From contig DATIHR010000033.1 in assembly GCA_035480575.1 (NCBI GenBank), positions 1 to 22,213 of the forward strand: DNA of 22,213 bases, given 5' to 3'. Below are positions 1 to 7,124 of the stretch, piece after piece. Every line of letters begins with the position of its first letter. The stretch's first letter is position 1. Origin of the DNA: PMNU01 sp035480575. GTDB lineage: Bacteria; Patescibacteriota; Saccharimonadia; Saccharimonadales; UBA4665. Both the position numbers and the translations under genes were made by a program. The notes under the pieces are model-generated. The model saw only the letters and a list, made by a program, of their open reading frames with translations. It searched no databases and was not told where the DNA came from.

Positions 1-69
1 AGTCCTTTTTGCTCCGGCTCCATACTGTGGAAGCAGTCGAGTATACGATGCCGTCCCGAGAGCTTTTTG

Positions 70-97
70 GTTACTTTTTGTCGGCACAAAAAGGAAC
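70..97. repeat. Hairpin with CTTTTTGT/ACAAAAAG arms
   Basis: CTTTTTGT (74-81) and ACAAAAAG (86-93) form a perfect 8-bp stem around the loop CGGC; GTT/AAC outside extends it after one mismatch. The flank read on the minus strand (ACAAAAAGTAACCAAAAAG) resembles a dispersed intergenic palindrome I recall from many bacterial genomes. No T-tract follows on either strand, so it is not a clear intrinsic terminator. Function unknown. Confidence 0.4.
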
Positions 98-191
98 ATT
101 TATACTGCTGACGTCGCCAGATGTTGGGGTGATGAAGGAAAATACATCGGGTTTACAACTATACATGTATAAGGACTTTTTTCTTTTCTAC

Positions 192-253
192 TGGATTCCG
201 GCTCGGGGGCCGGAATGACGGGGTTGGATCCCGGATCTAGTCCGGGATGACGG
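192..253. repeat. Two tandem REP-like palindromes
   Basis: Unit 1 pairs ATTCCGGC (195-202) with GCCGGAAT (209-216) around a 6-base loop. Unit 2 pairs ATCCCGGA (228-235) with TCCGGGAT (241-248) around a 5-base loop. Both units begin TGGAT and end ATGACGG, so they are imperfect direct copies of one about 30-base palindromic unit whose arms have co-varied. This is the look of dispersed REP-like extragenic palindromes. They sit just upstream of the operon promoter, and neither has a T-tract. Confidence 0.65.
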
Positions 254-278
254 AGGTCAATGTAGAATAGTCAACATA

Positions 279-308
279 TTGACAAGAGGTAGCTATAACT
301 GTTAAGAT
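279..308 (+). promoter_or_regulatory. Promoter of the S10-spc ribosomal operon
   Basis: A perfect -35 TTGACA (279-284) lies 18 bases from a -10 TAAGAT (303-308). The predicted start near 315 leaves a leader of about 155 bases before the rplC ATG. It is the strongest sigma-70-type site in the head region and has the right strand and position. Confidence 0.7.
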
Positions 309-379
309 ATGACGGTATATCAAATTTCCTGTACTTGGTATTTTGGGAAGGTCGCTCGTAACAGATGTGAAACCACCCG

Positions 380-466
380 GAGCCGAGCATTTTTATGCAG
401 CTAAAGCGTAAAGATAGAGGGCTCGCCAGGAATAATTGTGACGGACTGCCAAGTGTCCGTATGGAG
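380..466 (+). promoter_or_regulatory. Structured leader and SD-adjacent hairpin before rplC
   Basis: CGAGC (384-388) can pair with GCTCG (421-425), and GCAT/ATGC (387-398) forms a small stem. ACGGAC (441-446) pairs with GTCCGT (455-460), ending two bases before the SD GGAG (463-466) of rplC. In other bacteria this operon is often autoregulated through its leader by a ribosomal protein (L4 in E. coli). The pairings are seen; the regulatory role is inferred. Confidence 0.35.
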
Positions 467-471
467 AAACT

Positions 472-1092
472 ATGAAAGCACTCATCACTCGAAAGGTCGG
501 CATGACCAGCACCGTTGCTGAAGACGGCGTCGTCACTGCTATCACCTTGCTTTCCGCTAGTCCCTGCGTCATTACGCAGGTCAAAACCACAGACCCGGAC
601 GGCTACACAGCCGTACAGATTGGTTTTGAGGAAGCTAAAAAGCAAAACGTTAATAAGGCACAAGTAGGCCATTTTGCGAAAGCTGGCAAAATTATGCCAA
701 AGATTATTCGCGAATTCCGTGTAGACGAAATTACTGAAGACCTCAAGGTTGGAGAAACGATCAACCCCGAGGTCTTTTCAATTGGCGATGAAGTCGACGT
801 TACCGGCACCAGCAAAGGTAAAGGTTGGGCTGGCACCATCAAGCGCCACAACTTCCACCGCGGTCGTAAAACGCATGGTGGTCGCTCGTACCGTCGTGTT
901 GGCTCTATTGGTTCGATGTATCCACAAAAAATCTTCAAGGGCAAAAAGATGGCCGGCCAAATGGGCGACGAACAAGTAACCGTTAAGAACCTTAAGGTTG
1001 CACTTATCGACACCGAACTTGGTGTTATTGGCGTAACCGGTGCAGTTCCTGGCCCACGGAACGGCATTGTTATTTTAAAGGAGGCTAAGTAA
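472..1092 (+). CDS. rplC: Large subunit ribosomal protein L3 (uL3)
   Basis: L3 is an early-assembly protein of the 50S subunit that binds 23S rRNA near its 3' end and reaches the peptidyl-transferase centre. The 206 residues match the family's usual length. The GSIGSMYPQKIFKGKKMAGQ segment (144-163) is the characteristic tip. Gln163 sits where E. coli L3 has the glutamine methylated by PrmB (GQMG). The ATG at 472 follows GGAG (463-466) at a spacing of 5 bases, and no upstream in-frame start is better. It is the first gene of the operon here. Its last codons (K-E-A-K) contain the AAGGAGG ribosome binding site of rplD, and its TAA overlaps the rplD ATG (TAATG). Confidence 0.97.
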   Translation: MKALITRKVGMTSTVAEDGVVTAITLLSASPCVITQVKTTDPDGYTAVQIGFEEAKKQNVNKAQVGHFAKAGKIMPKIIREFRVDEITEDLKVGETINPEVFSIGDEVDVTGTSKGKGWAGTIKRHNFHRGRKTHGGRSYRRVGSIGSMYPQKIFKGKKMAGQMGDEQVTVKNLKVALIDTELGVIGVTGAVPGPRNGIVILKEAK

Positions 1093-1730
1093 TGGCTGTC
1101 CAAACCTACACCAAGAGTGGCACAAAAGCCACCACATCTGCCAAGCTCGACAAGGCCGTGTTTGCCGTCATGCCCGAAAATCATGAGCTTCTAAAGCTCG
1201 TGTACTCTGCATATCTAGCAAACGGCCGCGACAACTTGGCGCAAACCAAAACCCGCGGCCTTGTTAGTGGTGGTGGCAAAAAGCCCTGGAAACAAAAGGG
1301 CACCGGTCGCGCACGGTTCGGTTCATCCCGCAACCCTATCTGGCGTGGCGGTGGTATCGTCTTCGGTCCAACCGGCGAAGAGAACTACACTAAAAAGGTC
1401 AATGTAGCTGCTAAACGCCAAGCACTGCGCCAGTCGCTTAGCTTGGCCGCCAGCGAAGATCATATTAAGGTTATCGAAACGCTGAACTTTAGTGATGGCA
1501 AGACGGCAACAATTGCCAAACTCCTTACTAAGCTAGAAGCAACTGGCACCGTACTGCTCGTTACCGATAATAAAGATGACGCCAGCGTACGCGCAACCCG
1601 CAACCTGTCTGGTGTTAAAGTAGTTGCCGCAAATTATGTCAATGTGTTTGACGTTCTAAACGCCGACACGATCGTTATGACCGAAAAGTCACTGGACATC
1701 ATTACCGAGTGGCTCGGAGGTACAAAGTAA
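1092..1730 (+). CDS. rplD: Large subunit ribosomal protein L4 (uL4)
   Basis: L4 binds 23S rRNA and extends a loop into the peptide exit tunnel; in several bacteria it also represses its own operon. The protein is 212 residues. The glycine- and arginine-rich loop around residues 58-95 (GGGKKPWKQKGTGRARFG) is diagnostic. The start at 1092 shares its A with the rplC stop codon, so translation is probably coupled. The gene ends with another TAATG junction into rplW. Whether L4 acts on the leader upstream of rplC cannot be told from sequence alone. Confidence 0.97.
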   Translation: MAVQTYTKSGTKATTSAKLDKAVFAVMPENHELLKLVYSAYLANGRDNLAQTKTRGLVSGGGKKPWKQKGTGRARFGSSRNPIWRGGGIVFGPTGEENYTKKVNVAAKRQALRQSLSLAASEDHIKVIETLNFSDGKTATIAKLLTKLEATGTVLLVTDNKDDASVRATRNLSGVKVVAANYVNVFDVLNADTIVMTEKSLDIITEWLGGTK

Positions 1731-2077
1731 TGGAAAAGAACACTATTCTCCGCCCACGCTTAAGCGAAAAAACCTTTGGCCTAGCCGGTGCACACACCGT
1801 ATACGTCTTTGACGTGCCAAAGGAAGCAAACAAGCAAACCGTAGCCTTGGCTGTTGCCGCTCAGTTTGATGTAACTGTCGTGAACGTCAACATGACCAAC
1901 ATCAAGGGCAAGGCCAAGCGGCTCGTTCGTAAGGGCGGCCGACCAGTTGCCGGCAAGCGCTCGGACATTAAGAAGGCATATGTCACCCTAAAGGAAGGTC
2001 AAAAGCTCCCATTCTTTGACGAGCCCGAAACCGACAAAAAGGCTGACAAAAAGGCAAAGAAAGAGGAGAAGAAGTAA
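1730..2077 (+). CDS. rplW: Large subunit ribosomal protein L23 (uL23)
   Basis: L23 lies at the tunnel exit and is the docking site for trigger factor and SRP. I chose the ATG at 1730 (TAATG overlap with rplD; MEKNTILRPRLSEK, with the typical early RPxxSEK motif) over the ATG seven codons upstream inside rplD. The 115-residue protein ends in a Lys/Glu/Asp-rich low-complexity tail (about residues 97-115) beyond the normal fold. The tail's last codons supply a purine-rich ribosome binding site (GAGGAG) for rplB, whose ATG overlaps this stop codon. Confidence 0.95.
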   Translation: MEKNTILRPRLSEKTFGLAGAHTVYVFDVPKEANKQTVALAVAAQFDVTVVNVNMTNIKGKAKRLVRKGGRPVAGKRSDIKKAYVTLKEGQKLPFFDEPETDKKADKKAKKEEKK

Positions 2078-2913
2078 TGGCTATTAAAGCACACAAGCCT
2101 ACTACTCCCGGCCGCCGCGGCATGACCAGCCAAGACACTGCCGAGATTACAACTCGCAAGCCGTTGCGCTCGCTGATCGTTAAAAAGAAAACCCAAACCG
2201 GCCGCAACAACCAAGGTCGCATTACGACCCGCCACAAAGGCGGTGGTGTTCGTAGGTTCTACCGATTGGTTAACTTCAATCTAGAGAGTGGTCTAACTGC
2301 TACTGTCGAGCACATCGAATACGACCCCAACCGCAGTGCACGTATTGCCCGTATCGTAGACAACAAGGGTACATACCACTACATTCTGGCAGCTAAAGAC
2401 ATGAAGGTTGGTCATAAGATAGAGAGCGGCGAAGAAGCTCCTATCGAGAACGGCAACCGCCTACCCCTTAAGAATATCCCCGTAGGTAGCACTATCCACG
2501 CCATCGAACTCAAGCCTGGCAAGGGCGCCCAAATGGTACGCTCCGCTGGTAACAGCGCGCAACTTATGGCTAAAGAGGGCGAATACGCTCAGGTACGTAT
2601 GCCGAGCGGCGAAGTCCGTTTGGTACGCCTGGAATGTACTGCTAGTTTAGGCGTCGTGGGCAACGAACAGCACCAAAACATCAAGATTGGTAAAGCTGGA
2701 CGCAAGCGCCACATGGGCGTACGCCCAACCGTTCGCGGTGTTGTTATGGCTGCCGCTGACCACCCGCACGGTGGTGGTGACGGTGGTCGCCACGGTACCG
2801 CCAAAGCACCACGTACACCGTGGGGCCAGAAGACATTAGGCTACAAGACGCGCAGGCGCAAGAGCACTAATAATATGATCGTTAAAAGCCGTCATGCGGC
2901 GAAGAGGAAGTAA
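2077..2913 (+). CDS. rplB: Large subunit ribosomal protein L2 (uL2)
   Basis: L2 is a highly conserved 50S protein needed for subunit joining and peptidyl-transferase activity. At 278 residues it has normal length, with the OB-fold and SH3-like RNA-binding parts and the ADHPHGGG motif that contains the functionally important histidine (E. coli His229). The residues just before that motif read MAAAD where most bacteria have MNPVD or MNPxD, an unusual change in a near-universal patch. The end (TPWGQKTLGYKTRRRKSTN...KSR) is normal. The gene starts in a TAATG overlap with rplW and is followed 9 bases later by rpsS. Confidence 0.97.
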   Translation: MAIKAHKPTTPGRRGMTSQDTAEITTRKPLRSLIVKKKTQTGRNNQGRITTRHKGGGVRRFYRLVNFNLESGLTATVEHIEYDPNRSARIARIVDNKGTYHYILAAKDMKVGHKIESGEEAPIENGNRLPLKNIPVGSTIHAIELKPGKGAQMVRSAGNSAQLMAKEGEYAQVRMPSGEVRLVRLECTASLGVVGNEQHQNIKIGKAGRKRHMGVRPTVRGVVMAAADHPHGGGDGGRHGTAKAPRTPWGQKTLGYKTRRRKSTNNMIVKSRHAAKRK

Positions 2914-2922
2914 AGGTAAGAT

Positions 2923-3198
2923 ATGAGTCGTTCACTCAAAAAAGGCCCATTCATTGACCCCAAGCTTGCCAAAAAAGCCGCGAGCCTAGGGTCAGATGAT
3001 CGTACCATTATTAAGACATGGGCACGCTCGTGTACTATCGCACCAGAATTTGTCGGTCGCACGTTTGCCGTACACAACGGCAAGGTCCATGTACCAGTAT
3101 TCGTTACCGAGAACATGGTCGGCCACAAGCTTGGCGAATTTGCCCCAACTCGTAAGTTCCGCTCCCACGGCGGTAAGTTAGCAAAGGGCGGTAAGTAA
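2923..3198 (+). CDS. rpsS: Small subunit ribosomal protein S19 (uS19)
   Basis: S19 pairs with S13 in the head of the 30S subunit near the A site. The 91 residues open with MSRSLKKGPFID and carry the GHKLGEFAPTRKFRSHGG motif (about 67-84); both are diagnostic. The gene lies 9 bases after rplB. Its own last codons (AAGGGCGGTAAG) are purine-rich and may serve as the ribosome binding site of rplV, which starts one base after this stop. Confidence 0.97.
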   Translation: MSRSLKKGPFIDPKLAKKAASLGSDDRTIIKTWARSCTIAPEFVGRTFAVHNGKVHVPVFVTENMVGHKLGEFAPTRKFRSHGGKLAKGGK

Positions 3199-3199
3199 T

Positions 3200-3577
3200 A
3201 TGGGTGTTCTAGCTATTGCCAAGGGCGTTCGTATGAGTCCCCGTAAGGTAGGCGTTGTTGCTGCCTTAGTACGCGGCCGCACAGTCGCCGATGCGCTCAC
3301 TATTTTAGATCATACGCCGCGCCGCACTGCACTACAGGTAAAGAAAACCATTATGAGTGCTCGCGCTAATGCCGACCACAATCACAACTACAAACCCGAC
3401 ACCCTTCGCATTGTTGAGATTAGTGTCACGAGCGGCCCGCGCCTTAAGCGTTTCCGCCCAGCTGCCCATGGCCGCGCACTACCATTCCAACGCCGCACTA
3501 GCCATATCCGCGTTGTTGTAGACGGCGAACAGCGAGTAGCTAAAAAGTCAGCTAAAGCCGAGAAGGAGGCAAAATAA
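3200..3577 (+). CDS. rplV: Large subunit ribosomal protein L22 (uL22)
   Basis: L22 contacts all 23S rRNA domains and lines the exit tunnel with its beta-hairpin, a site of macrolide resistance changes in other bacteria. The 125-residue protein has the family marks MSPRKVGVVAALVRG (12-26) and the C-terminal hairpin SGPRLKRFRPAAHGRA (about 78-93). It ends in a lysine-rich tail (KSAKAEKEAK) whose final codons form AAGGAGG, the ribosome binding site of rpsC. It starts one base after rpsS. Confidence 0.97.
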   Translation: MGVLAIAKGVRMSPRKVGVVAALVRGRTVADALTILDHTPRRTALQVKKTIMSARANADHNHNYKPDTLRIVEISVTSGPRLKRFRPAAHGRALPFQRRTSHIRVVVDGEQRVAKKSAKAEKEAK

Positions 3578-3578
3578 T

Positions 3579-4205
3579 ATGGGACAGAAAGTAAATCCTA
3601 TTAGCATGCGCCTTCAGGTCAACAAAGACTGGCGCAGCAAATGGTTCGCAGGCAAGCGTGAATACGCAACTTATCTTGCACAAGACCTTGCGGTTCGCCG
3701 CATGATCACCAAAAAGCTTGGTTCGCGTGCCGCTATCAACAAAGTAGATATCGAGCGTTCACCAAACCTCGTGACCGTTACCATCACCACCGCTAAGGCT
3801 GGTGTAGTTATTGGCCGGGGCGGCTCTGGCGCTACCGAGCTTAAAGAGACGATCGAAAAAATCTACGGCGTCCCCAGCCGCGTAAATATCGAGGAAATCA
3901 AAAAGCCCGAGCTATACGCCAAGCTGGTAGCAGAGAATATCGCACACCAACTAGAGCGTCGCATGAGCTTCCGCCGTGCCATTAAAAGCGGTGCGGCAGC
4001 TACCATGCGTTCTGGCGCATTGGGTATTCGCATCGAAGTCGCTGGCCGACTGAACGGCGCCGAAATGTCCCGCCGCGAAAAAGAAGTGCAAGGTTCCGTA
4101 CCGCTACACACCCTGCGCGCCAACATTGACTTTGCTCAAGTTAACGCCCAAACCGTTGCCGGTATCATTGGCGTAAAGGTTTGGATCTACAAGGGGGAAG
4201 CATAG
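3579..4205 (+). CDS. rpsC: Small subunit ribosomal protein S3 (uS3)
   Basis: S3 lies at the mRNA entry channel of the 30S subunit and takes part in the ribosomal helicase activity. The 208 residues begin MGQKVNPISMRL, the canonical start. A type II KH domain follows, with the G-x-x-G loop as GRGG at 79-82 within VVIGRGGSGATELKE. The C-terminal half ends VKVWIYKGEA. It starts one base after rplV and runs into rplP after a single base. Confidence 0.97.
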   Translation: MGQKVNPISMRLQVNKDWRSKWFAGKREYATYLAQDLAVRRMITKKLGSRAAINKVDIERSPNLVTVTITTAKAGVVIGRGGSGATELKETIEKIYGVPSRVNIEEIKKPELYAKLVAENIAHQLERRMSFRRAIKSGAAATMRSGALGIRIEVAGRLNGAEMSRREKEVQGSVPLHTLRANIDFAQVNAQTVAGIIGVKVWIYKGEA

Positions 4206-4206
4206 C

Positions 4207-4620
4207 ATGTTACTTCCAAAACGCACTAAGTTCCGCAAGGTCCGCAAAGGCAAAATCGACGGCCCTGCAACAAAAGGCCACTACATTGCATATGGCGAAT
4301 TCGCTCTCCAGGCACAGGGCCACGAACGCGTCACTTCCCGCCAGATCGAGTCTGCTCGTCAGGCTATGACCCGCTACATTAAGCGTGGTGGTAAAATCTG
4401 GATTCGTATTTTCCCGCACACACCTGTTACCCGCAAACCACTCGACGTCAAGATGGGCTCGGGCAAGGGTAGCCCTGAATTCTTTGTTGCTAAAGTTAAG
4501 CCCGGTACCATCTTGTTTGAAATGCAAGGTGTTTCCGAAGAAACCGCCCGTGAAGCAATGCGTCTAGCCGGCCACAAGCTGCCAGTTAAGACCAAGTTCC
4601 TGGTTAAGGAGGTGCAGTAA
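4207..4620 (+). CDS. rplP: Large subunit ribosomal protein L16 (uL16)
   Basis: L16 organises the A-site tRNA region of the 50S subunit and joins late in assembly. The 137 residues begin MLLPKRTKFRK and hold KPLDVKMGSGKGSPEFFVA (about 78-96). The residue corresponding to the arginine that is hydroxylated in E. coli L16 (Arg81, VRMGKGKG) is lysine here (VKMGSGKG). The last codons (K-E-V-Q) contain AAGGAGG, the ribosome binding site of rpmC one base downstream. Confidence 0.97.
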   Translation: MLLPKRTKFRKVRKGKIDGPATKGHYIAYGEFALQAQGHERVTSRQIESARQAMTRYIKRGGKIWIRIFPHTPVTRKPLDVKMGSGKGSPEFFVAKVKPGTILFEMQGVSEETAREAMRLAGHKLPVKTKFLVKEVQ

Positions 4621-4621
4621 T

Positions 4622-4822
4622 ATGAAGATTGTTGATATCCGCAAGCTGTCGACCGAACAGCTAACCCAAGAAAGCACCAAACTCCGCGAAGAAATTGTTG
4701 AGCTTAAGCGCCGCCTGTCATTAGGCGAAGTCCAAAACGTCCGCGTTATCCGCGGCAAGCGTAAGGATCTGGCGCGGATGCTGACCGTATTAAGCGAGCA
4801 ACTCGCAAAGGAGACGAAGTAA
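4622..4822 (+). CDS. rpmC: Large subunit ribosomal protein L29 (uL29)
   Basis: L29 is a small helical protein near the tunnel exit, beside L23. The 66-residue protein has the usual length and two-helix pattern (LSTEQLTQESTKLREEIVEL, then VRVIRGKRKDLARMLTVLSE). It starts one base after rplP. Its last four codons (K-E-T-K) carry the AAGGAG ribosome binding site of rpsQ, whose ATG overlaps this TAA (TAATG). Confidence 0.96.
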   Translation: MKIVDIRKLSTEQLTQESTKLREEIVELKRRLSLGEVQNVRVIRGKRKDLARMLTVLSEQLAKETK

Positions 4823-5121
4823 TGGCTAAAACCTTTTACGGGACGGTCACCAGTAACGCGGCCGACAAAACCATTGTCGTCACCGTTAATACGTCAAAGA
4901 CCCACCCCCTGTATCACAAAAAGTACACGGTAAGTAAAAAATTTGCCGCCCACGACGAAAAGAACGAAGCGCAAGTTGGCGACAAAGTCTTTATTGCCGA
5001 AACGCGACCAATTAGCGCCCGCAAACGTTTCAAGCTCGACCGTATCGAGCAAAAGGCTGCAGTTAAGCACGTTGAAAACGAAACTCCATTAGCCGAAAAG
5101 CCGGCAGAGGAGGCAAAGTAA
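4822..5121 (+). CDS. rpsQ: Small subunit ribosomal protein S17 (uS17)
   Basis: S17 is a primary 16S rRNA-binding OB-fold protein of the 30S body. The core (FYGTVTSNAADKTIVVTVN, then THPLYHKKYTVSKKFAAHDE and ETRPISARKRFKL) is standard. At 99 residues it is about 10-20 longer than common forms because of an acidic/lysine tail ending E-E-A-K. The tail codons contain GAGGAGG, the ribosome binding site for rplN, which starts two bases after this stop. Confidence 0.97.
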   Translation: MAKTFYGTVTSNAADKTIVVTVNTSKTHPLYHKKYTVSKKFAAHDEKNEAQVGDKVFIAETRPISARKRFKLDRIEQKAAVKHVENETPLAEKPAEEAK

Positions 5122-5122
5122 A

Positions 5123-5491
5123 ATGATTCAGCAAGAAACCCGACTGGTTGTAGCCGACAACAGTGGTGCCAAGGAAATCTTGTGCATCCGCGTGCTTGGT
5201 GGCACCCGCCGGCGGTATGCCCGGGTTGGCGACATTATTGTAGCCACTGTCAAAGAGGCAAACCCTAGCGGTAATGTTAAAAAGAAAACCGTTGTTAAAG
5301 CAGTTGTTGTTCGTACCCAAGATAAAATCCGCCGCAAGGATGGATCTACCATCAAGTTCGACGACAACGCCGCTGTTATTATTGGCGAGGACAAGCTGCC
5401 GCGCGCGACCCGTATATTTGGGCCGGTACCACGCGAGCTTCGCGAACTCGGTTATGCCAAGATTATTAGCCTGGCGCCGGAGGTACTGTAA
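5123..5491 (+). CDS. rplN: Large subunit ribosomal protein L14 (uL14)
   Basis: L14 sits at the subunit interface, contacts L19 and 16S rRNA, and is the target of silencing factor RsfS in other bacteria. The 122 residues, the usual family length, begin MIQQETRLVVADNSGAKE and carry GDIIVATVKEANPSG and the C-terminal RELRELGYAKIISLAPEVL. The stop overlaps the rplX start in a TAATG, with GGAGG in the preceding codons. Confidence 0.98.
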   Translation: MIQQETRLVVADNSGAKEILCIRVLGGTRRRYARVGDIIVATVKEANPSGNVKKKTVVKAVVVRTQDKIRRKDGSTIKFDDNAAVIIGEDKLPRATRIFGPVPRELRELGYAKIISLAPEVL

Positions 5492-5856
5492 TGGAAACGA
5501 AACTATATAAAATTCGCTTAAAAAAGGGTGACACTGTCGTAGTGCTTGCAGGCAAATACAAGGGCAAGACCGGCAAAATCGTAGCTACCCATCCAAGCGA
5601 CAACAAAGTAACCGTTGAAGGCATTAACATTGTCAAAAAGCATGTTAAGCCCAACCGCGTTAACCCACAAGGCGGTATTATCGAGATCACCAAGCCACTA
5701 TGGGTAAGTAAAGTAGCGATTGTCGACCCTACTACCAAAAAGCCCTCACGTATTGGGTACGCCACCGACAAGAATGGCGCCAAGGTACGTGTGTACAAGA
5801 AATCTGGCAAAGAAATCGCCGTGGCCGCACCTAAGGCTAAGGAGGGCAAGAAGTAA
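5491..5856 (+). CDS. rplX: Large subunit ribosomal protein L24 (uL24)
   Basis: L24 starts 50S assembly and sits near the tunnel exit. The 121-residue protein has the N-terminal KOW motif (LKKGDTVVVLAGKYKGKTGK, 10-29) and the IEGIN/VKKHVKPN segment typical of the family, here VEGINIVKKHVKPN. It ends in a lysine-rich tail (KAKEGKK) that contains AAGGAGG for rplE. Both ends are TAATG overlaps. Confidence 0.97.
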   Translation: METKLYKIRLKKGDTVVVLAGKYKGKTGKIVATHPSDNKVTVEGINIVKKHVKPNRVNPQGGIIEITKPLWVSKVAIVDPTTKKPSRIGYATDKNGAKVRVYKKSGKEIAVAAPKAKEGKK

Positions 5857-6443
5857 TGGCTACTGCAACCAAAAAAACTGCCGACATCAGCACAACTGCT
5901 CGCCTGCGTTCTCAGTACAAAGCGAGCATTGCAGCTGAACTACAAAAGGAACTCGGTCTTACTAATCCTAACCAGGTACCGAAGCTTGAGAAAATTACTC
6001 TTAACGTCGGCCTAGGCAAGGCAAAGGACGACAAAAAGACCATTGATGCGGCAACCAACACACTGACCAAAATCACCGGTCAGAAGCCAGTAGAGACTAT
6101 CGCCAAGAAATCTATCGCCAGCTTTAAATTACGCGAAGGCAACAAAATTGGCCTGAAGGTAACGCTACGTGGCGATAAAATGTACGAATTTATGGACCGT
6201 TTAATCACCATCGTACTACCCCGCCTGCGTGACTTCCACGGTGTTTCCAACAAAGCATTTGACCGGCAGGGCAATTTTTCAATCGGCATGATCGACCAAT
6301 CCGTATTCCCGGAGCTTTCATTTGAAGAAACCACTACGGCTCACGGCCTGCAAGCCGTCTTTACTATCAAGTGCGTCGAGCCCGCACACGCTAAGGCATT
6401 GCTGCAAAAATTTGGCATGCCATTCGAAAAGGAGGCCAAGTAA
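5856..6443 (+). CDS. rplE: Large subunit ribosomal protein L5 (uL5)
   Basis: L5 binds 5S rRNA and forms the central-protuberance bridge to S13. The 195 residues exceed the usual ~180 through a Thr/Ala-rich N-terminal extension of about 15 residues. The core shows RLRSQYKASIAAELQKELGL, VPKLEKITLNVGLG, KSIASFKLREGNKIGLKVTL and the FHGVSNKAFDRQGNFSIGM block. It ends F-E-K-E-A-K, where AAGGAGG forms the ribosome binding site of rpsN. Both ends are TAATG overlaps. Confidence 0.97.
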   Translation: MATATKKTADISTTARLRSQYKASIAAELQKELGLTNPNQVPKLEKITLNVGLGKAKDDKKTIDAATNTLTKITGQKPVETIAKKSIASFKLREGNKIGLKVTLRGDKMYEFMDRLITIVLPRLRDFHGVSNKAFDRQGNFSIGMIDQSVFPELSFEETTTAHGLQAVFTIKCVEPAHAKALLQKFGMPFEKEAK

Positions 6444-6712
6444 TGGCACGTAAGTCGAACATTGCGCGCGATGTAAAACGCCGCAAAATGCACGAACAAT
6501 ACGCCGCCAAGCGCGCCGAGCTGAAGGCGCTAGGTGACCACGAAGGTCTGGCCAAGTTGCCCCGCAACTCTAGCCCGACCCGACTTAAAAATCGTTGCGT
6601 CGAAACCGGCCGGCCACATGGCTACATGCGTACGTTTGGTTTGAGCCGCATTTCATTTAGAGAACACGCTTCCAAGGGAGAAATCCCCGGCGTAACGAAA
6701 GCGAGCTGGTAG
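6443..6712 (+). CDS. rpsN: Small subunit ribosomal protein S14 (uS14), zinc-free form
   Basis: S14 is a 30S head protein next to S3 and S10. The 89-residue protein is the intermediate-length, zinc-independent form: it has one cysteine (NRCVETGRPHG, about 51-61) and no C-x2-C pairs. The C-terminal GLSRISFREHASKGEIPGV and the final KASW are diagnostic. It starts in a TAATG overlap with rplE and is followed after 8 bases by rpsH, whose ribosome binding site (GGAGG) is intergenic. Confidence 0.97.
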   Translation: MARKSNIARDVKRRKMHEQYAAKRAELKALGDHEGLAKLPRNSSPTRLKNRCVETGRPHGYMRTFGLSRISFREHASKGEIPGVTKASW

Positions 6713-6720
6713 GAGGCACT

Positions 6721-7113
6721 ATGAATACTGATCCAATCGCTGATATGTTAACCCGCATCCGTAACGCTATCGCCGTACGCAAAGACGAAGTCGTACTGCC
6801 GCACAGCAAGCTTAAACAAGCGGTTGCCGAGCTGTTACGCGACAGTGGCTTTTTGTCTGATGTACACGTAACCGATGCTACTGTGGGCAAAAGCATGAAA
6901 ATTGTTATTAACCGCGACGGCGAAAACGCCCGCATTACCGAAATTGTTCGCGTTAGCAAGCCAGGACGTCGCGAGTATACCGCCAGCAAAGAAATCCCAA
7001 TTGTTAAGCGCGGCCGTGGTCTCGTCATCATTTCGACCTCTAAGGGTTTAATGACTGGCGCCGAAGCCCGCAAGGCAGGTGTTGGCGGCGAAGTAATTTG
7101 TAAGGTTTACTAA
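6721..7113 (+). CDS. rpsH: Small subunit ribosomal protein S8 (uS8)
   Basis: S8 is a primary 16S rRNA-binding protein of the 30S platform; in E. coli it represses the spc operon by binding mRNA. The 130 residues begin MNTDPIADMLTRIRNA and end with STSKGLMTGAEARKAGVGGE followed by VICKVY, the highly conserved RNA-binding C-terminus. It lies between rpsN (8-base gap with GGAGG) and rplF (11-base gap with AAAGGAG). Confidence 0.98.
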   Translation: MNTDPIADMLTRIRNAIAVRKDEVVLPHSKLKQAVAELLRDSGFLSDVHVTDATVGKSMKIVINRDGENARITEIVRVSKPGRREYTASKEIPIVKRGRGLVIISTSKGLMTGAEARKAGVGGEVICKVY

Positions 7114-7124
7114 AGGAGAAATCA

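Larger units (their letters stand above)
1..471. other. Gene-free head of window, leader region of the ribosomal operon
   Basis: No convincing coding region lies here; the 69-codon frame at 9-218 resembles no family I know and is crossed by a hairpin. The stretch holds a hairpin at 74-93, a 12-base perfect palindrome (TATACATGTATA, 160-171), two tandem REP-like palindromes (192-253), a promoter (279-308) and about 155 bases of leader before rplC. The rpsJ gene (S10), which heads this operon in many bacteria, is not here. Confidence 0.7.

Noticed and set aside
9..218. 69-codon plus-strand frame in the head spacer
   Set aside because: No ribosome binding site or family resemblance, and it is crossed by the hairpin at 74-93 and the first REP-like palindrome.
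271..672. 133-codon minus-strand frame over the promoter and start of rplC
   Set aside because: Overlaps the confident rplC gene and its promoter; no motif or ribosome binding site.
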